The position numbers and the translations under genes were made by a program. The notes under the pieces are model-generated. The model was not told the DNA's origin, made no database searches, and was given only the letters and a program-made list of their open reading frames with translations. This document shows, piece after piece, positions 14,666-22,676 of a stretch of DNA of 24,882 nucleotides. Source of the DNA: Fusobacteriaceae bacterium (GTDB lineage Bacteria; Fusobacteriota; Fusobacteriia; Fusobacteriales; Fusobacteriaceae); the NCBI GenBank assembly GCA_016938425.1, contig JAFGUR010000172.1, positions 1-24,882 on the forward strand, in the 5' to 3' direction. Each line of letters starts with the position of its first letter. Position 1 is the first letter of the stretch.

Positions 14666-15538
14666 ATGGAGATAAGAAAAATAAAAGACAAGACAATGAA
14701 AGTAAGTATACAAGGAGTGGCTTTTCTTAATATACTTATAGTATTTTTAATTTTTCTCTTTATTTTAACAAATAGTTTAAAGTTTTTTCACGAAAGTTCT
14801 ATAAAATCTTTTTTCTTTGGGAAAGATTGGATATCATTATCAGAAATATATGGACTACTTCCATTATTTACGGGAAGTTTGTCAGTAACATTAGTAGCTT
14901 TAGTAATTGCAGTTCCACTTAGTATTATAACAGCAGTTTATATTTCTGAATATGCTTCTTCTAAAAAAAGAGAGTACTTGAAAATAATAATAGAAACAAT
15001 GGCAGCATTGCCCTCTGTAGCTTTAGGATATATAGGGTTATATGTTTTTTCAGACCCTATCAAGCACTATTTTAATTTGGACACAGGATTAACATCTTTG
15101 ACAGGAGGAATAATGTTAGCATTTATGGCCATTCCAACCATAGTAAGTATGTCAGATGATGCAATAAGAGCATTAGATGAGTCTTATAAAGAAGCTTCTT
15201 TAGCTTTAGGAGCTAATAAATTGGAGACTATTGTAAAAGTAATTTTACCAGGAGCATTTCCAGGGATATTTGCAGGAATAATGTTAGGTTTTGGAAGAAT
15301 AATGGGAGAAACAATGACAGTTCTTATGGTAACAGGAAATTCTCCAACACTTACATTATCAGTTCTTTCGCCAGTTAGAACAATGACTGCAACTATAGCA
15401 GCAGAAATGGGAGAAGTTGTTCAAGGAAGTACACATTATTATGCATTATTTGCAATAGGATTTGTTCTTTTCTTAATAAGTTTTTTAACAAATACGTTAG
15501 GTGATTATTTTATTAACAAATCTAGAAAGTTTAAATAG
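14666..15538 (+). CDS. pstC: Phosphate ABC transporter permease PstC
   Basis: One of two inner-membrane permeases of the high-affinity phosphate importer. It has 290 residues with six hydrophobic segments; EAA loop at ~176-199 (KEASLALGANKLETIVKVILPGAFPG) and GRIMGETM (210-217) are PstC hallmarks. GAGGAGG is 4 nt before the ATG. First gene of the operon behind the Pho box; pstA follows after 9 bp. The usual pstS gene is not upstream (a divergent chemoreceptor is there). Confidence 0.96.
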   Translation: MEIRKIKDKTMKVSIQGVAFLNILIVFLIFLFILTNSLKFFHESSIKSFFFGKDWISLSEIYGLLPLFTGSLSVTLVALVIAVPLSIITAVYISEYASSKKREYLKIIIETMAALPSVALGYIGLYVFSDPIKHYFNLDTGLTSLTGGIMLAFMAIPTIVSMSDDAIRALDESYKEASLALGANKLETIVKVILPGAFPGIFAGIMLGFGRIMGETMTVLMVTGNSPTLTLSVLSPVRTMTATIAAEMGEVVQGSTHYYALFAIGFVLFLISFLTNTLGDYFINKSRKFK

Positions 15539-15547
15539 GAGATTAAG

Positions 15548-16393
15548 ATGAAGATACTTAAAGGAAATGGAGAAAAGGTAATAACAGCTTTAATAAAACT
15601 TATTGGAGCTTTAACGATTTTACCAGTTGTTTTTATAATAGGATATATAATTGTAAAAGGTTTACCAGCAATTTCTAAAACTTTTTTATTTTCAATGCCT
15701 GCAGAGGGAATGAGGGAAGGTGGAATTTTTCCAAGTATTGTTGGAACAATTTGGCTTACAGTAATGACTATAATATTTGCAGTACCCTTTGGAGTCTTTA
15801 CAGGAGTTTATCTAGTAGAATATTCTAAAGATAATTGGGTAAGAAGGATAATAAATTTAACAATAGTGAACTTAGCAGGAATACCAAGTATAGTTTATGG
15901 GTTATTTGGAATGGCACTATTTGTGATAGCTTTAAATTTTGGGACATCATTATTAGCAGGAAGTTTAACTTTATCCATAATGTGTCTACCTGTAATAATA
16001 ACAGCAACAAGAGAAGCACTTCTTGCTATACCAAATACTCTTAGGGAAGCTTCCCTTGCATTAGGAGCAACAAAATGGGAAACTACAATTAAAGTTGTAT
16101 TACCAGCAGCACTGCCAGGGATATTAACAGGAATAATTTTAAGTATCTCAAGAGCAGCAGGAGAAACAGCACCCATAATATTTACAGTAGCAGCATATTA
16201 TCTACCATTTTTACCAAGCTCAATTTGGGAACAAGCTATGGCATTACCATATCATTTATATGTAATTTCGACACAAGTTGCAAAAATGCCAAAGGAAATT
16301 ATGAACGGGACATTATTTGTTTTAGTGTTTATAACTGTAGGATTTAATTTATTTGGAGCATGGGTAAGAATTAAATTTAGAAAGAAAATATAG
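15548..16393 (+). CDS. pstA: Phosphate ABC transporter permease PstA
   Basis: Second phosphate permease, 281 residues, six hydrophobic segments. EAA loop at ~167-190 (REASLALGATKWETTIKVVLPAALPG) and SRAAGETAPI (201-210) are diagnostic of PstA. AGGAG overlaps the pstC stop. Pairs with PstC and docks PstB. Several open frames on both strands inside it are shadows. Confidence 0.96.
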   Translation: MKILKGNGEKVITALIKLIGALTILPVVFIIGYIIVKGLPAISKTFLFSMPAEGMREGGIFPSIVGTIWLTVMTIIFAVPFGVFTGVYLVEYSKDNWVRRIINLTIVNLAGIPSIVYGLFGMALFVIALNFGTSLLAGSLTLSIMCLPVIITATREALLAIPNTLREASLALGATKWETTIKVVLPAALPGILTGIILSISRAAGETAPIIFTVAAYYLPFLPSSIWEQAMALPYHLYVISTQVAKMPKEIMNGTLFVLVFITVGFNLFGAWVRIKFRKKI

Positions 16394-16409
16394 GGAGGAT
16401 TAAAAATAA

Positions 16410-17177
16410 ATGGATAAAAATAATTCAATTAGATTAACAGTTAAAAATTTTAATTTTTATTATGGGAAATTTCAAGCTTTAAAAAATATAAATATGGAAG
16501 TTGAAAAAAACAAAACAACTGCTTTAATAGGACCAAGTGGATGTGGAAAATCAACTTTTCTAAGATCAATAAACAGAATGAATGACTTAATAGATACTTC
16601 AATTTATGAAGGAACTATTGCATTAGATGGTAAAGATATATTTGATAGAAAATATGATATTGTTAATTTGAGAAAACAAATTGGAATGGTTTTTCAAAGA
16701 CCAAATCCTTTTCCAAAAACTATTTATGAAAATATTATTTATGGACCAAAATTACATGGAGAAACTGATAAGAATAAACTTATGGAAATAGTTGAAACAT
16801 CTTTAAAACAAGTTGCTTTATGGGATGAAGTAAAAGATAAATTACATAAATCAGCTTTAGGTTTATCTGGAGGGCAACAACAAAGATTATGTATTGCAAG
16901 GGCAATAGCAGTAAAACCAGAAATTTTATTAATGGATGAGCCTACATCAGCTTTAGACCCAATTTCTACAGCAAAAATAGAGGAATTAATAAGACATTTA
17001 GAAAAAGATTATACAATCATAATTGTTACACATAACATGCAACAAGCAGCAAGAATTTCAGAATATACGGGATTTTTCTATCAAGGAGTATTAGAAGAAT
17101 TTGACAAAACAGATAAGATATTTACTAATCCAACTAATAAGAAAACAGAAGATTACATAACAGGAAAATTTGGATAG
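16410..17177 (+). CDS. pstB: Phosphate ABC transporter ATPase PstB
   Basis: ATP-binding subunit energising phosphate import, 255 residues, the usual length. Walker A GPSGCGKST (41-49), Q-loop FQRPNPFPKTIYENI, signature LSGGQQQR (152-159), Walker B EILLMDEP (171-178) and switch His208 are all intact. GGGAGG precedes the ATG; 16 bp after pstA. The MVFQRPNPFP stretch is specific to PstB among ABC ATPases. Confidence 0.97.
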   Translation: MDKNNSIRLTVKNFNFYYGKFQALKNINMEVEKNKTTALIGPSGCGKSTFLRSINRMNDLIDTSIYEGTIALDGKDIFDRKYDIVNLRKQIGMVFQRPNPFPKTIYENIIYGPKLHGETDKNKLMEIVETSLKQVALWDEVKDKLHKSALGLSGGQQQRLCIARAIAVKPEILLMDEPTSALDPISTAKIEELIRHLEKDYTIIIVTHNMQQAARISEYTGFFYQGVLEEFDKTDKIFTNPTNKKTEDYITGKFG

Positions 17178-17229
17178 AATAAATTTATCTAGGAAAAAAA
17201 AGTTTTTTAATATAAAATAAGGGGGAAAA

Positions 17230-17892
17230 ATGAATAATTTACAAGAGACTATTCAAATAATTGATAAAGAAATTATAGAAGTATTATATAAAGTTGATAG
17301 AGCAATGACTTTAGTTGCAGACATGGTTAGTAATACAAAATTTGACGTAAAGCTATATGGTGAAGTAAAATTGATTGAAGAAGAAGTAGATGAAATTCAA
17401 GTTACTCTTGATGAAAAGGTAATTACAGCTATAGCTAGATTTCAACCAGCAGCAGGAGACTTAAGATATCTTACAAAAATGCCAGCAATTATGACAGATT
17501 TGGAAAGAATAACAGATATGTTAGTGGGAATTATGAAATCTATAAAAAAACTTTATAATGCAGAAGAATCAGCTATAAAAAATATAACTTATTTACCAGA
17601 AATAACAGAAAAAGTAACTTATATTTACAGACTTTTTAAAGAAGCTTTTATTGAAAAAAAAATGGATTGTATTTATATATTGTCAGGGCTTGACGATGAA
17701 GTAGATATATTGAGGAGCAAATGTATAAAAACTGCAATGGAAAAAATGAGTGAAGATAAAGAGCTTGTTCCAGCAGGAGTAACAAATATTATAGTTGCTC
17801 AAAAGTATGAGAGAATAGCTGACACTATTGAAAATTTAGCAGAAAGTTTGCTTTATATTTCAAAAGGAGAAGACATAAGACATAAAAGTTAA
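17230..17892 (+). CDS. phoU: Phosphate signalling protein PhoU
   Basis: A 220-residue all-helical cytoplasmic protein with the two related three-helix halves of PhoU. First half: EEVDEIQVTLDEKVI...RFQPAAGDLRYL...DLERITD; second half: EVDILRSKC...IIVAQKYERIADTIENLAES. Acidic metal-binding ExxxD patches are kept. PhoU links PstSCAB transport state to the sensor kinase, keeping PhoR in its phosphatase state when phosphate is plentiful. AGGGGG precedes the ATG. It follows pstB by 52 bp. Confidence 0.95.
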   Translation: MNNLQETIQIIDKEIIEVLYKVDRAMTLVADMVSNTKFDVKLYGEVKLIEEEVDEIQVTLDEKVITAIARFQPAAGDLRYLTKMPAIMTDLERITDMLVGIMKSIKKLYNAEESAIKNITYLPEITEKVTYIYRLFKEAFIEKKMDCIYILSGLDDEVDILRSKCIKTAMEKMSEDKELVPAGVTNIIVAQKYERIADTIENLAESLLYISKGEDIRHKS

Positions 17893-17906
17893 AGGAGTTC
17901 TATATT

Positions 17907-18584
17907 ATGAAAATATTAGTTGTGGAAGATGACCCAGAAATAAGAACACTAATAGCTTATTTCTTAAGAAAAGAGAAATATGAGGTAGAAGTTTGTGATA
18001 ATGGGCTAGATGCTCTTAAAATGACAACTAAATTTGAGCCAGAACTAATAGTTTTAGATTTAATGTTGCCAAATTTAGATGGAATAAGTTTTACAGATAT
18101 GGTTAGGACTATGCCTGAAAAATATGGGAAACCATTTATACTTATGTTAACGGCAAAAACAGAGGTAGAAGATGTTTTAAAAGGTTTAAATATAGGTGCA
18201 GATGATTATATGAAAAAGCCTTTTGACCCAAGGGAACTTTTATTAAGAATTAAGAAAATATTAGAAAGAAATAAAAAAGAAGAAAAATCAATACTTAATT
18301 ATCGAGAAATTGAAATTGATAAAGAAAAATATGTTTTAAAAGAAAATGGAGAAGAAATAGAATTAAGTAAAAAAGAGTTTGATTTAACAGTCTATCTTAT
18401 TGAAAACAAAGGTATTGTATTATCAAGAGATAAAATCTTGAATAAAGTATGGCAAAGCAACTATTATTCAGGAGATAGGTCAGTAGATGTGTATATAGGG
18501 AAATTAAGAGAAAAAGTGAAAACACTTCATCCCCATATAAAAACTATTAAAGGAGTTGGCTACAGATTAGAAGAAGAGAAATAA
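17907..18584 (+). CDS. phoB: OmpR-family response regulator, PhoB/PhoP-like
   Basis: A 225-residue response regulator. Receiver domain 1-~118: acidic pair Asp8-Asp9, phospho-acceptor Asp51 (VLDLMLPN), Thr82 and Lys104 (KKPF). Winged-helix DNA-binding domain ~128-222, ending RSVDVYIGKLREKV...IKGVGYRL. It is placed between phoU and the kinase, so it is the phosphate regulator, with the Pho box at 14575-14612 as the obvious target. AAAGGAG is 11 nt before the ATG. Its 3' end overlaps the proposed phoR start by 19 nt. Confidence 0.94.
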   Translation: MKILVVEDDPEIRTLIAYFLRKEKYEVEVCDNGLDALKMTTKFEPELIVLDLMLPNLDGISFTDMVRTMPEKYGKPFILMLTAKTEVEDVLKGLNIGADDYMKKPFDPRELLLRIKKILERNKKEEKSILNYREIEIDKEKYVLKENGEEIELSKKEFDLTVYLIENKGIVLSRDKILNKVWQSNYYSGDRSVDVYIGKLREKVKTLHPHIKTIKGVGYRLEEEK

Positions 18585-20245
18585 TTGTTTGGATACTTAT
18601 TCTTTTAATACAAGTTACTTTTGTTGTTAATGATAAAAAGAAAGATAGAGATGATACTTTAGAACTTATGAAATCCCAATTAAAGGGAAATGCTTTAATT
18701 GTTAAAAATTTTATTAACGAAAATAATGATTTAGAACAAGTTAAAAATCTTTATAAATTATCAGTTCTTAACAGGATTACTATAATAAAAATAGACGGAA
18801 GTGTCTTATATGATAGTGCGTCAGATACAAAAGAATCCCATAAAGATAGGAAAGAAGTAATTGATGCTATTGAAAAAACAGAAGGCTTTGAAGTAAGATA
18901 CAGTCATACTTTAAAAGAAAAAATGATATATTATTCAGTCATGCATAATAATGTTGTAATAAGAGTTGCTCAAGATTATTCAGAGATTGATAAAAAATTA
19001 ATGAATGATATAATTAGTAATATTTTTTACTACATACTTTTAAACTTTTTTCTTTTTTTAATGTATAGAGTGATACTTAAAAAATATTATTTTGAAAAAT
19101 TGACACATATGCAAAAAATCATTGAAAGCGGAAAAGAAGCAAAGGAACTTTATCTTGAAAAAGATAAGGATTTGATAGGATTTTGGCATGTGATAAAAGA
19201 TTGGCAAAATAAAAACTTGGAAAATATAGATGTTTTAAAAGAAGAAAAAGAAAAATTAAGAACAATAATTGAAACTATTGATTTAGGGATATTAGTAATA
19301 AGTTCTAATGATAAAATTATGTCTTATAATTCAGAAGCGAAGTATCTTTTCTTTAATAATTCAGAAGGAACAAGGTATTTTGAAAAACTGAAATGTACAG
19401 AAATAATTTCTTTTATTCAAAAATCTATGAAATTAACAGAAGATATAACTGAAGAAATTCATTTGAGAGAAAGTGGAAAATATTTTATAGCAAAAAGTAA
19501 ATATTTAAACGACCATAGTAAATTTATTTTTACGTTTAGAGATGTAACTCATATTAGAGAAAAAAGTAAACTAGAAAAGAAATTTATAACGAATATATCC
19601 CATGAACTAAAAACTCCTCTTACAAATATAAAAGGTTATATGTATGTAATTGAAGGTGAAGAAGATAAAGAAATGCAGAAAAGTTTTATTGATACAGTAA
19701 ATAGAAATATTGAAAGATTAGAAGCTATTATAGGAGATTTCCTTAATTTTCAAAGAATAGAAGCAAATAAAATTGTTACAAATTCACCTGTAAATATAAG
19801 TGATATAGTTTTCAAGATTGCTGAAGAAATGGATAAATTAATTGAAAAGAAAAAAGCTAAAATAGTACCAACTTATATAGTAAAAGACTCTAATTATTAT
19901 ATAAATATTGATAGTGAGAAGATAAAGACTTTACTTAAAAATCTTATTGAAAATGCAATTATTTACAATGACAAAGAAAGTCCTGAGATTTATGTTGTGG
20001 TAGAAGAAGGACTTAATTTTATAAAATACAAAGTAAAAGACAATGGAATTGGAATGCCAGAAAAGGAACTTAATAAAATATTTGATAGTTTTTATAGAAT
20101 AGATAAAGCAAGAACATCAAATATTGCAGGGACAGGAATAGGACTTTCTATTGTAAAAGAGATTGTTGAAATTCATAAAGGTGATATAAAAGTTGAAAGT
20201 AAAGAAGGAATTGGAACAGAGTTTATTGTTAAAATTCCTAAATAA
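18566..20245 (+). CDS. phoR: Membrane sensor histidine kinase PhoR-like, proposed ATT start
   Basis: Phosphate-regulon kinase. From the first ATG (18668) it is 525 residues: an extracytoplasmic domain, TM helix (~115-137), PAS-like domain (~196-295), HisKA with His312 in ISHELKTPL, N box NLIENAIIYND (425-435), DNGIGMP (458-464) and GTGIGLSIV (488-496). That start would omit the first membrane helix. The same frame continues upstream to a stop at 18548 and encodes RRREIIVWILILLIQVTFVV, a positively charged cap plus a helix, but it contains no ATG, GTG or TTG. ATT at 18566 with AAAGGAG 10 nt upstream is the best candidate, giving 559 residues and His346. Either this rare start is used or the sequence differs from the ancestral ATG. 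The kinase family is certain; the start is inference. Confidence 0.85.
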   Translation: MRRREIIVWILILLIQVTFVVNDKKKDRDDTLELMKSQLKGNALIVKNFINENNDLEQVKNLYKLSVLNRITIIKIDGSVLYDSASDTKESHKDRKEVIDAIEKTEGFEVRYSHTLKEKMIYYSVMHNNVVIRVAQDYSEIDKKLMNDIISNIFYYILLNFFLFLMYRVILKKYYFEKLTHMQKIIESGKEAKELYLEKDKDLIGFWHVIKDWQNKNLENIDVLKEEKEKLRTIIETIDLGILVISSNDKIMSYNSEAKYLFFNNSEGTRYFEKLKCTEIISFIQKSMKLTEDITEEIHLRESGKYFIAKSKYLNDHSKFIFTFRDVTHIREKSKLEKKFITNISHELKTPLTNIKGYMYVIEGEEDKEMQKSFIDTVNRNIERLEAIIGDFLNFQRIEANKIVTNSPVNISDIVFKIAEEMDKLIEKKKAKIVPTYIVKDSNYYINIDSEKIKTLLKNLIENAIIYNDKESPEIYVVVEEGLNFIKYKVKDNGIGMPEKELNKIFDSFYRIDKARTSNIAGTGIGLSIVKEIVEIHKGDIKVESKEGIGTEFIVKIPK

Positions 20246-20289
20246 ATAAAACTGGAGAAATTTAGTGAATTCTCCAGTTTTATTTTTTT
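20244..20289. terminator. Strong rho-independent terminator after phoR, probably bidirectional
   Basis: The 16-bp stem AAATAAAACTGGAGAA (20244-20259) pairs with 20270-20285, with a 10-nt loop and a T-rich tail to 20289. The minus strand also has a T-rich run after the stem, so it can end the convergent gene too. 20297-20322 carries an 8-bp-period AT repeat (CTTATTTA) of no evident role. Confidence 0.85.
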
Positions 20290-20412
20290 CTAATTGCTTA
20301 TTTACTTATTTACTTCATTTACTATAAGATAATTGAACACCTTTAGTATTTGAATTATAAGAAAAATTAATATTTTTAAAATATATAGTTTTTGATTTTA
20401 TAGATGTCTTAT

Positions 20413-22413
20413 TTAATTCCTTTTTAAATCTCTTTCTATTTTTTTATCACCATCACTTTTAGAAAGCCACATATGACAGTTAAAATCCCAAGAAGATGTA
20501 TTTCCTTTTTTTGTAATTTTTATATTTTCCAAAAACCATCCAGGCTTACTTCCAGAATTATCATGGCCTACCGTAATATTTGTGATATCTTCCAATTTTT
20601 TTCTTGGAACATAGTAAAAAATATCTTCTTGATTTTTCTCAAAATCATCATATATACTATCTACAATTAATTTTTCAAAGTTACCTTTGGAATCTTTTAG
20701 TGTTATATAAACATTTGCGTCTGTACCTGCTTTTTCAACATTACCTGTTTTCACTTTTATTTGAAAATAATCTAATTCTTTTGATAAAACGAGATTGGTG
20801 TCAAAAGTTAAGTCATCTTTCATATTTAAAATTCTAACATTTCCAGAATTCTTATCAAGTAAAAATAATTTTATTTGATTATCTGTAGTTCTAAAATACT
20901 CTATATAACTCCATGCATTAGGAACTATACTAAATCTATTTGTAAAATAATTTTTATCTAATTCACTTTCTATTTTTCCTGTAGTTTTATTTAATGAATA
21001 TATATTAATTTCACCATTTCTAACATTTAAATAATCCCCTCTATTAATTAATAAAACAGGATTATCATTGTGAACAAATACATTCATAGAAGTATAATAT
21101 GGTTTTATATTTTTTTTATCCACTAAATTTAGTTCAATTTTACTATTTTTAGCTATTGCCTCATAAATAGAAATGGCTTTTTCATCTAAAATGTATAAGA
21201 ATGTTTTATTATTTATATCCATAGATTGAATTTTTATTAAATCATTATGTTTATTTGCAAAAATATTTTTACCTTCATAAAGTATAGTTCCTATTTTCCC
21301 ATCTGAAGTCAAATCATGTATTTTTAAATTCCCTTTATTATCACTAAAAATTATGAAATTTTGACTTTTAATTTTGAAAATATGAGTAAAACACATATTT
21401 TTCGAAAAATTTCCTTTAAAAGTGTTTTTACCATTTTTACCATCCAAATTTATTTCGTTGATATGTACTAATCCATTTGAAGTTTTGTAATGGAATAAAT
21501 AACATTTATTATTTAATTCAAAAAAGTTAATGTTAGACCAACCACTACTCCAATCATATTTGTCAATACAATCTCCTATGGAACCATTAGCAGAAATATT
21601 ATGAATATGAACTGCTCCTGTAGATTCTTTTATTAGAAATAAAAATTTCTTATTATTTACTTCATATATTTTCCCATTCCAACCGGAAGACCATTTATTA
21701 CTATATAAAACAGAATCAGTTTTCATACTAACAAGGGTTCCTGGAAGATAGCTTTCATACATTTTAGTACCAACACTACTCCAACCGTTTATTTTTAAAT
21801 CAGCATATTTCTTTTCTTTTGTATCTCCTGCAGTTAAATCGATATATGTAATATCCACACTGTTTAAGTCTATAATTCCGCTATTAGAATATTCATATTT
21901 CATTCCAGCAATAGTAACCCAATGACCTCCTCCATTTATTAAAGCAATAACAGGAAGAGCATTTTTTAAATGAAATTGAATTTGCTCTACAACTTCTAAG
22001 TCTGTTCCTTTGTTATATCTAATAGTATTATTTTCTTCAGGGTGTCTATTTTTTAATGCACTATTTAATGGTTTTTCTAAACCCACAGACATATCAGCAG
22101 GAGTTGTAAAATATTCATCTTTACTGTCCCAAAGTGAAAGAGTAAGAACCTCCATTATTGCATTTTTAGTATCACTGGGCCATTCTGTTACATTTATGTG
22201 GCTTTTTATTGCACTTCTGGTTATTCCCTCAGAAAACCATCCCATAAAGCTATGAGCTGCATCTATTCCACACCCAACATATGAGCCTGTTTTCTTATTG
22301 TAAGAAAACTCAATCCCATTTGCATACAATCTCAACTCTTCTTTTAATCCATTCTTAGTAACTTTTACTTGCCTTGTTTCATTATACTTCAAACTATAAA
22401 AATTTGTAGACAT
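20413..22413 (-). CDS. Multidomain protein: papain/C39-like cysteine protease N-terminus, beta-propeller-like repeats, C-terminal PLAT domain
   Basis: A 666-residue protein without signal peptide. Residues ~25-200 look like a papain/C39-like cysteine peptidase: Cys48 in YVGCGIDAAHSF, His164 in GGGHWVTIAGM, and Asp192 in YIDLTAGD as the third residue. Residues ~235-545 hold about six 48-55-residue repeats built on the pattern 'F.(I/V).NNK.FLF......G.V.I..I..DG.IG', the first two beginning WSSGW; this suggests a six-bladed beta-propeller or tectonin-like fold. Residues ~548-652 are a PLAT/LH2 domain (IKVKTGNVEKAGTDANVYITL...VGHDNSG...GWFLENIKI...WDFNCHMWL), which usually binds lipids or proteins at membranes. 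AGGAGG lies 7 nt before the ATG. The start is clear; the end may be extended by frameshifting (see 20422-20428). Domain calls are by eye; whether the peptidase is active is unknown. Confidence 0.8.
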   Translation of the reverse strand: MSTNFYSLKYNETRQVKVTKNGLKEELRLYANGIEFSYNKKTGSYVGCGIDAAHSFMGWFSEGITRSAIKSHINVTEWPSDTKNAIMEVLTLSLWDSKDEYFTTPADMSVGLEKPLNSALKNRHPEENNTIRYNKGTDLEVVEQIQFHLKNALPVIALINGGGHWVTIAGMKYEYSNSGIIDLNSVDITYIDLTAGDTKEKKYADLKINGWSSVGTKMYESYLPGTLVSMKTDSVLYSNKWSSGWNGKIYEVNNKKFLFLIKESTGAVHIHNISANGSIGDCIDKYDWSSGWSNINFFELNNKCYLFHYKTSNGLVHINEINLDGKNGKNTFKGNFSKNMCFTHIFKIKSQNFIIFSDNKGNLKIHDLTSDGKIGTILYEGKNIFANKHNDLIKIQSMDINNKTFLYILDEKAISIYEAIAKNSKIELNLVDKKNIKPYYTSMNVFVHNDNPVLLINRGDYLNVRNGEINIYSLNKTTGKIESELDKNYFTNRFSIVPNAWSYIEYFRTTDNQIKLFLLDKNSGNVRILNMKDDLTFDTNLVLSKELDYFQIKVKTGNVEKAGTDANVYITLKDSKGNFEKLIVDSIYDDFEKNQEDIFYYVPRKKLEDITNITVGHDNSGSKPGWFLENIKITKKGNTSSWDFNCHMWLSKSDGDKKIERDLKRN
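20422..20428 (-). other. Possible -1 ribosomal frameshift site (TTTAAAA) near the end of the PLAT-protein gene
   Basis: In the zero frame the codons read GAT TTA AAA AGG AAT TAA, so T TTA AAA is a canonical X XXY YYZ heptamer two codons before the stop. In the -1 frame translation continues for 35 codons (KELNKTSIKSK...VQLSYSK) to a TGA at 20315-20317, some 26 bp from the terminator. Alternatively one A was lost from the A5 tract. No convincing downstream pseudoknot was seen. Confidence 0.4.
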
Positions 22414-22532
22414 AAAACCTCCTAATGTGTTTTTATTATAATATTAACTATAAAAAAATTAGCTGTGGATATTTTATTAAAGTAAAAGAATAATTTGAGG
22501 AATTTACACAGCTCTTAGAATAAATACATTAT

Positions 22533-22561
22533 AGTATCCCTCAAAAAAAGAATAATGTCAA
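22533..22561 (-). promoter_or_regulatory. Putative promoter of the PLAT-protein gene
   Basis: Minus strand TTGACA (22556-22561), 17 bp, GATACT (22533-22538). It implies a ~110-nt leader that contains an inverted repeat, AGCTGTG (22461-22467) / CACAGCT (22507-22513). Confidence 0.45.
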
Positions 22562-22620
22562 TAATTTTTACTAAAAAAAATAAATAATAAAAAAATTAAA
22601 AATATCAAAATAAAATTTGT

Positions 22621-22649
22621 TTGATTTTTATTTTTAAAGTCTATATAAT
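22621..22649 (+). promoter_or_regulatory. Promoter of the lysozyme-like gene
   Basis: TTGATT (22621-22626), 17-bp spacer, perfect TATAAT (22644-22649). Transcription would start near 22656, only ~21 nt before the GTG. Confidence 0.7.
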
Positions 22650-22676
22650 CTAAATAGGAGTTTAAGGTAGAAGGAA

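Noticed and set aside
18572..18584. phoB-phoR fusion by -1 frameshift at the end of phoB
   Set aside because: GAG AAA TAA gives no proper slippery heptamer; an independent start with AAAGGAG upstream explains the frame better.
20297..20322. 8-bp tandem repeat (CTTATTTA) resembling the TTTAC units of the Pho box
   Set aside because: Spacing is 8 bp, not 11, and it lies between convergent gene ends where no promoter is needed.
22464..22472. DnaA-box-like sequence (8 of 9 match to TTATCCACA on the minus strand)
   Set aside because: Single occurrence with no cluster, no dnaA/dnaN nearby; expected by chance in AT-rich DNA.
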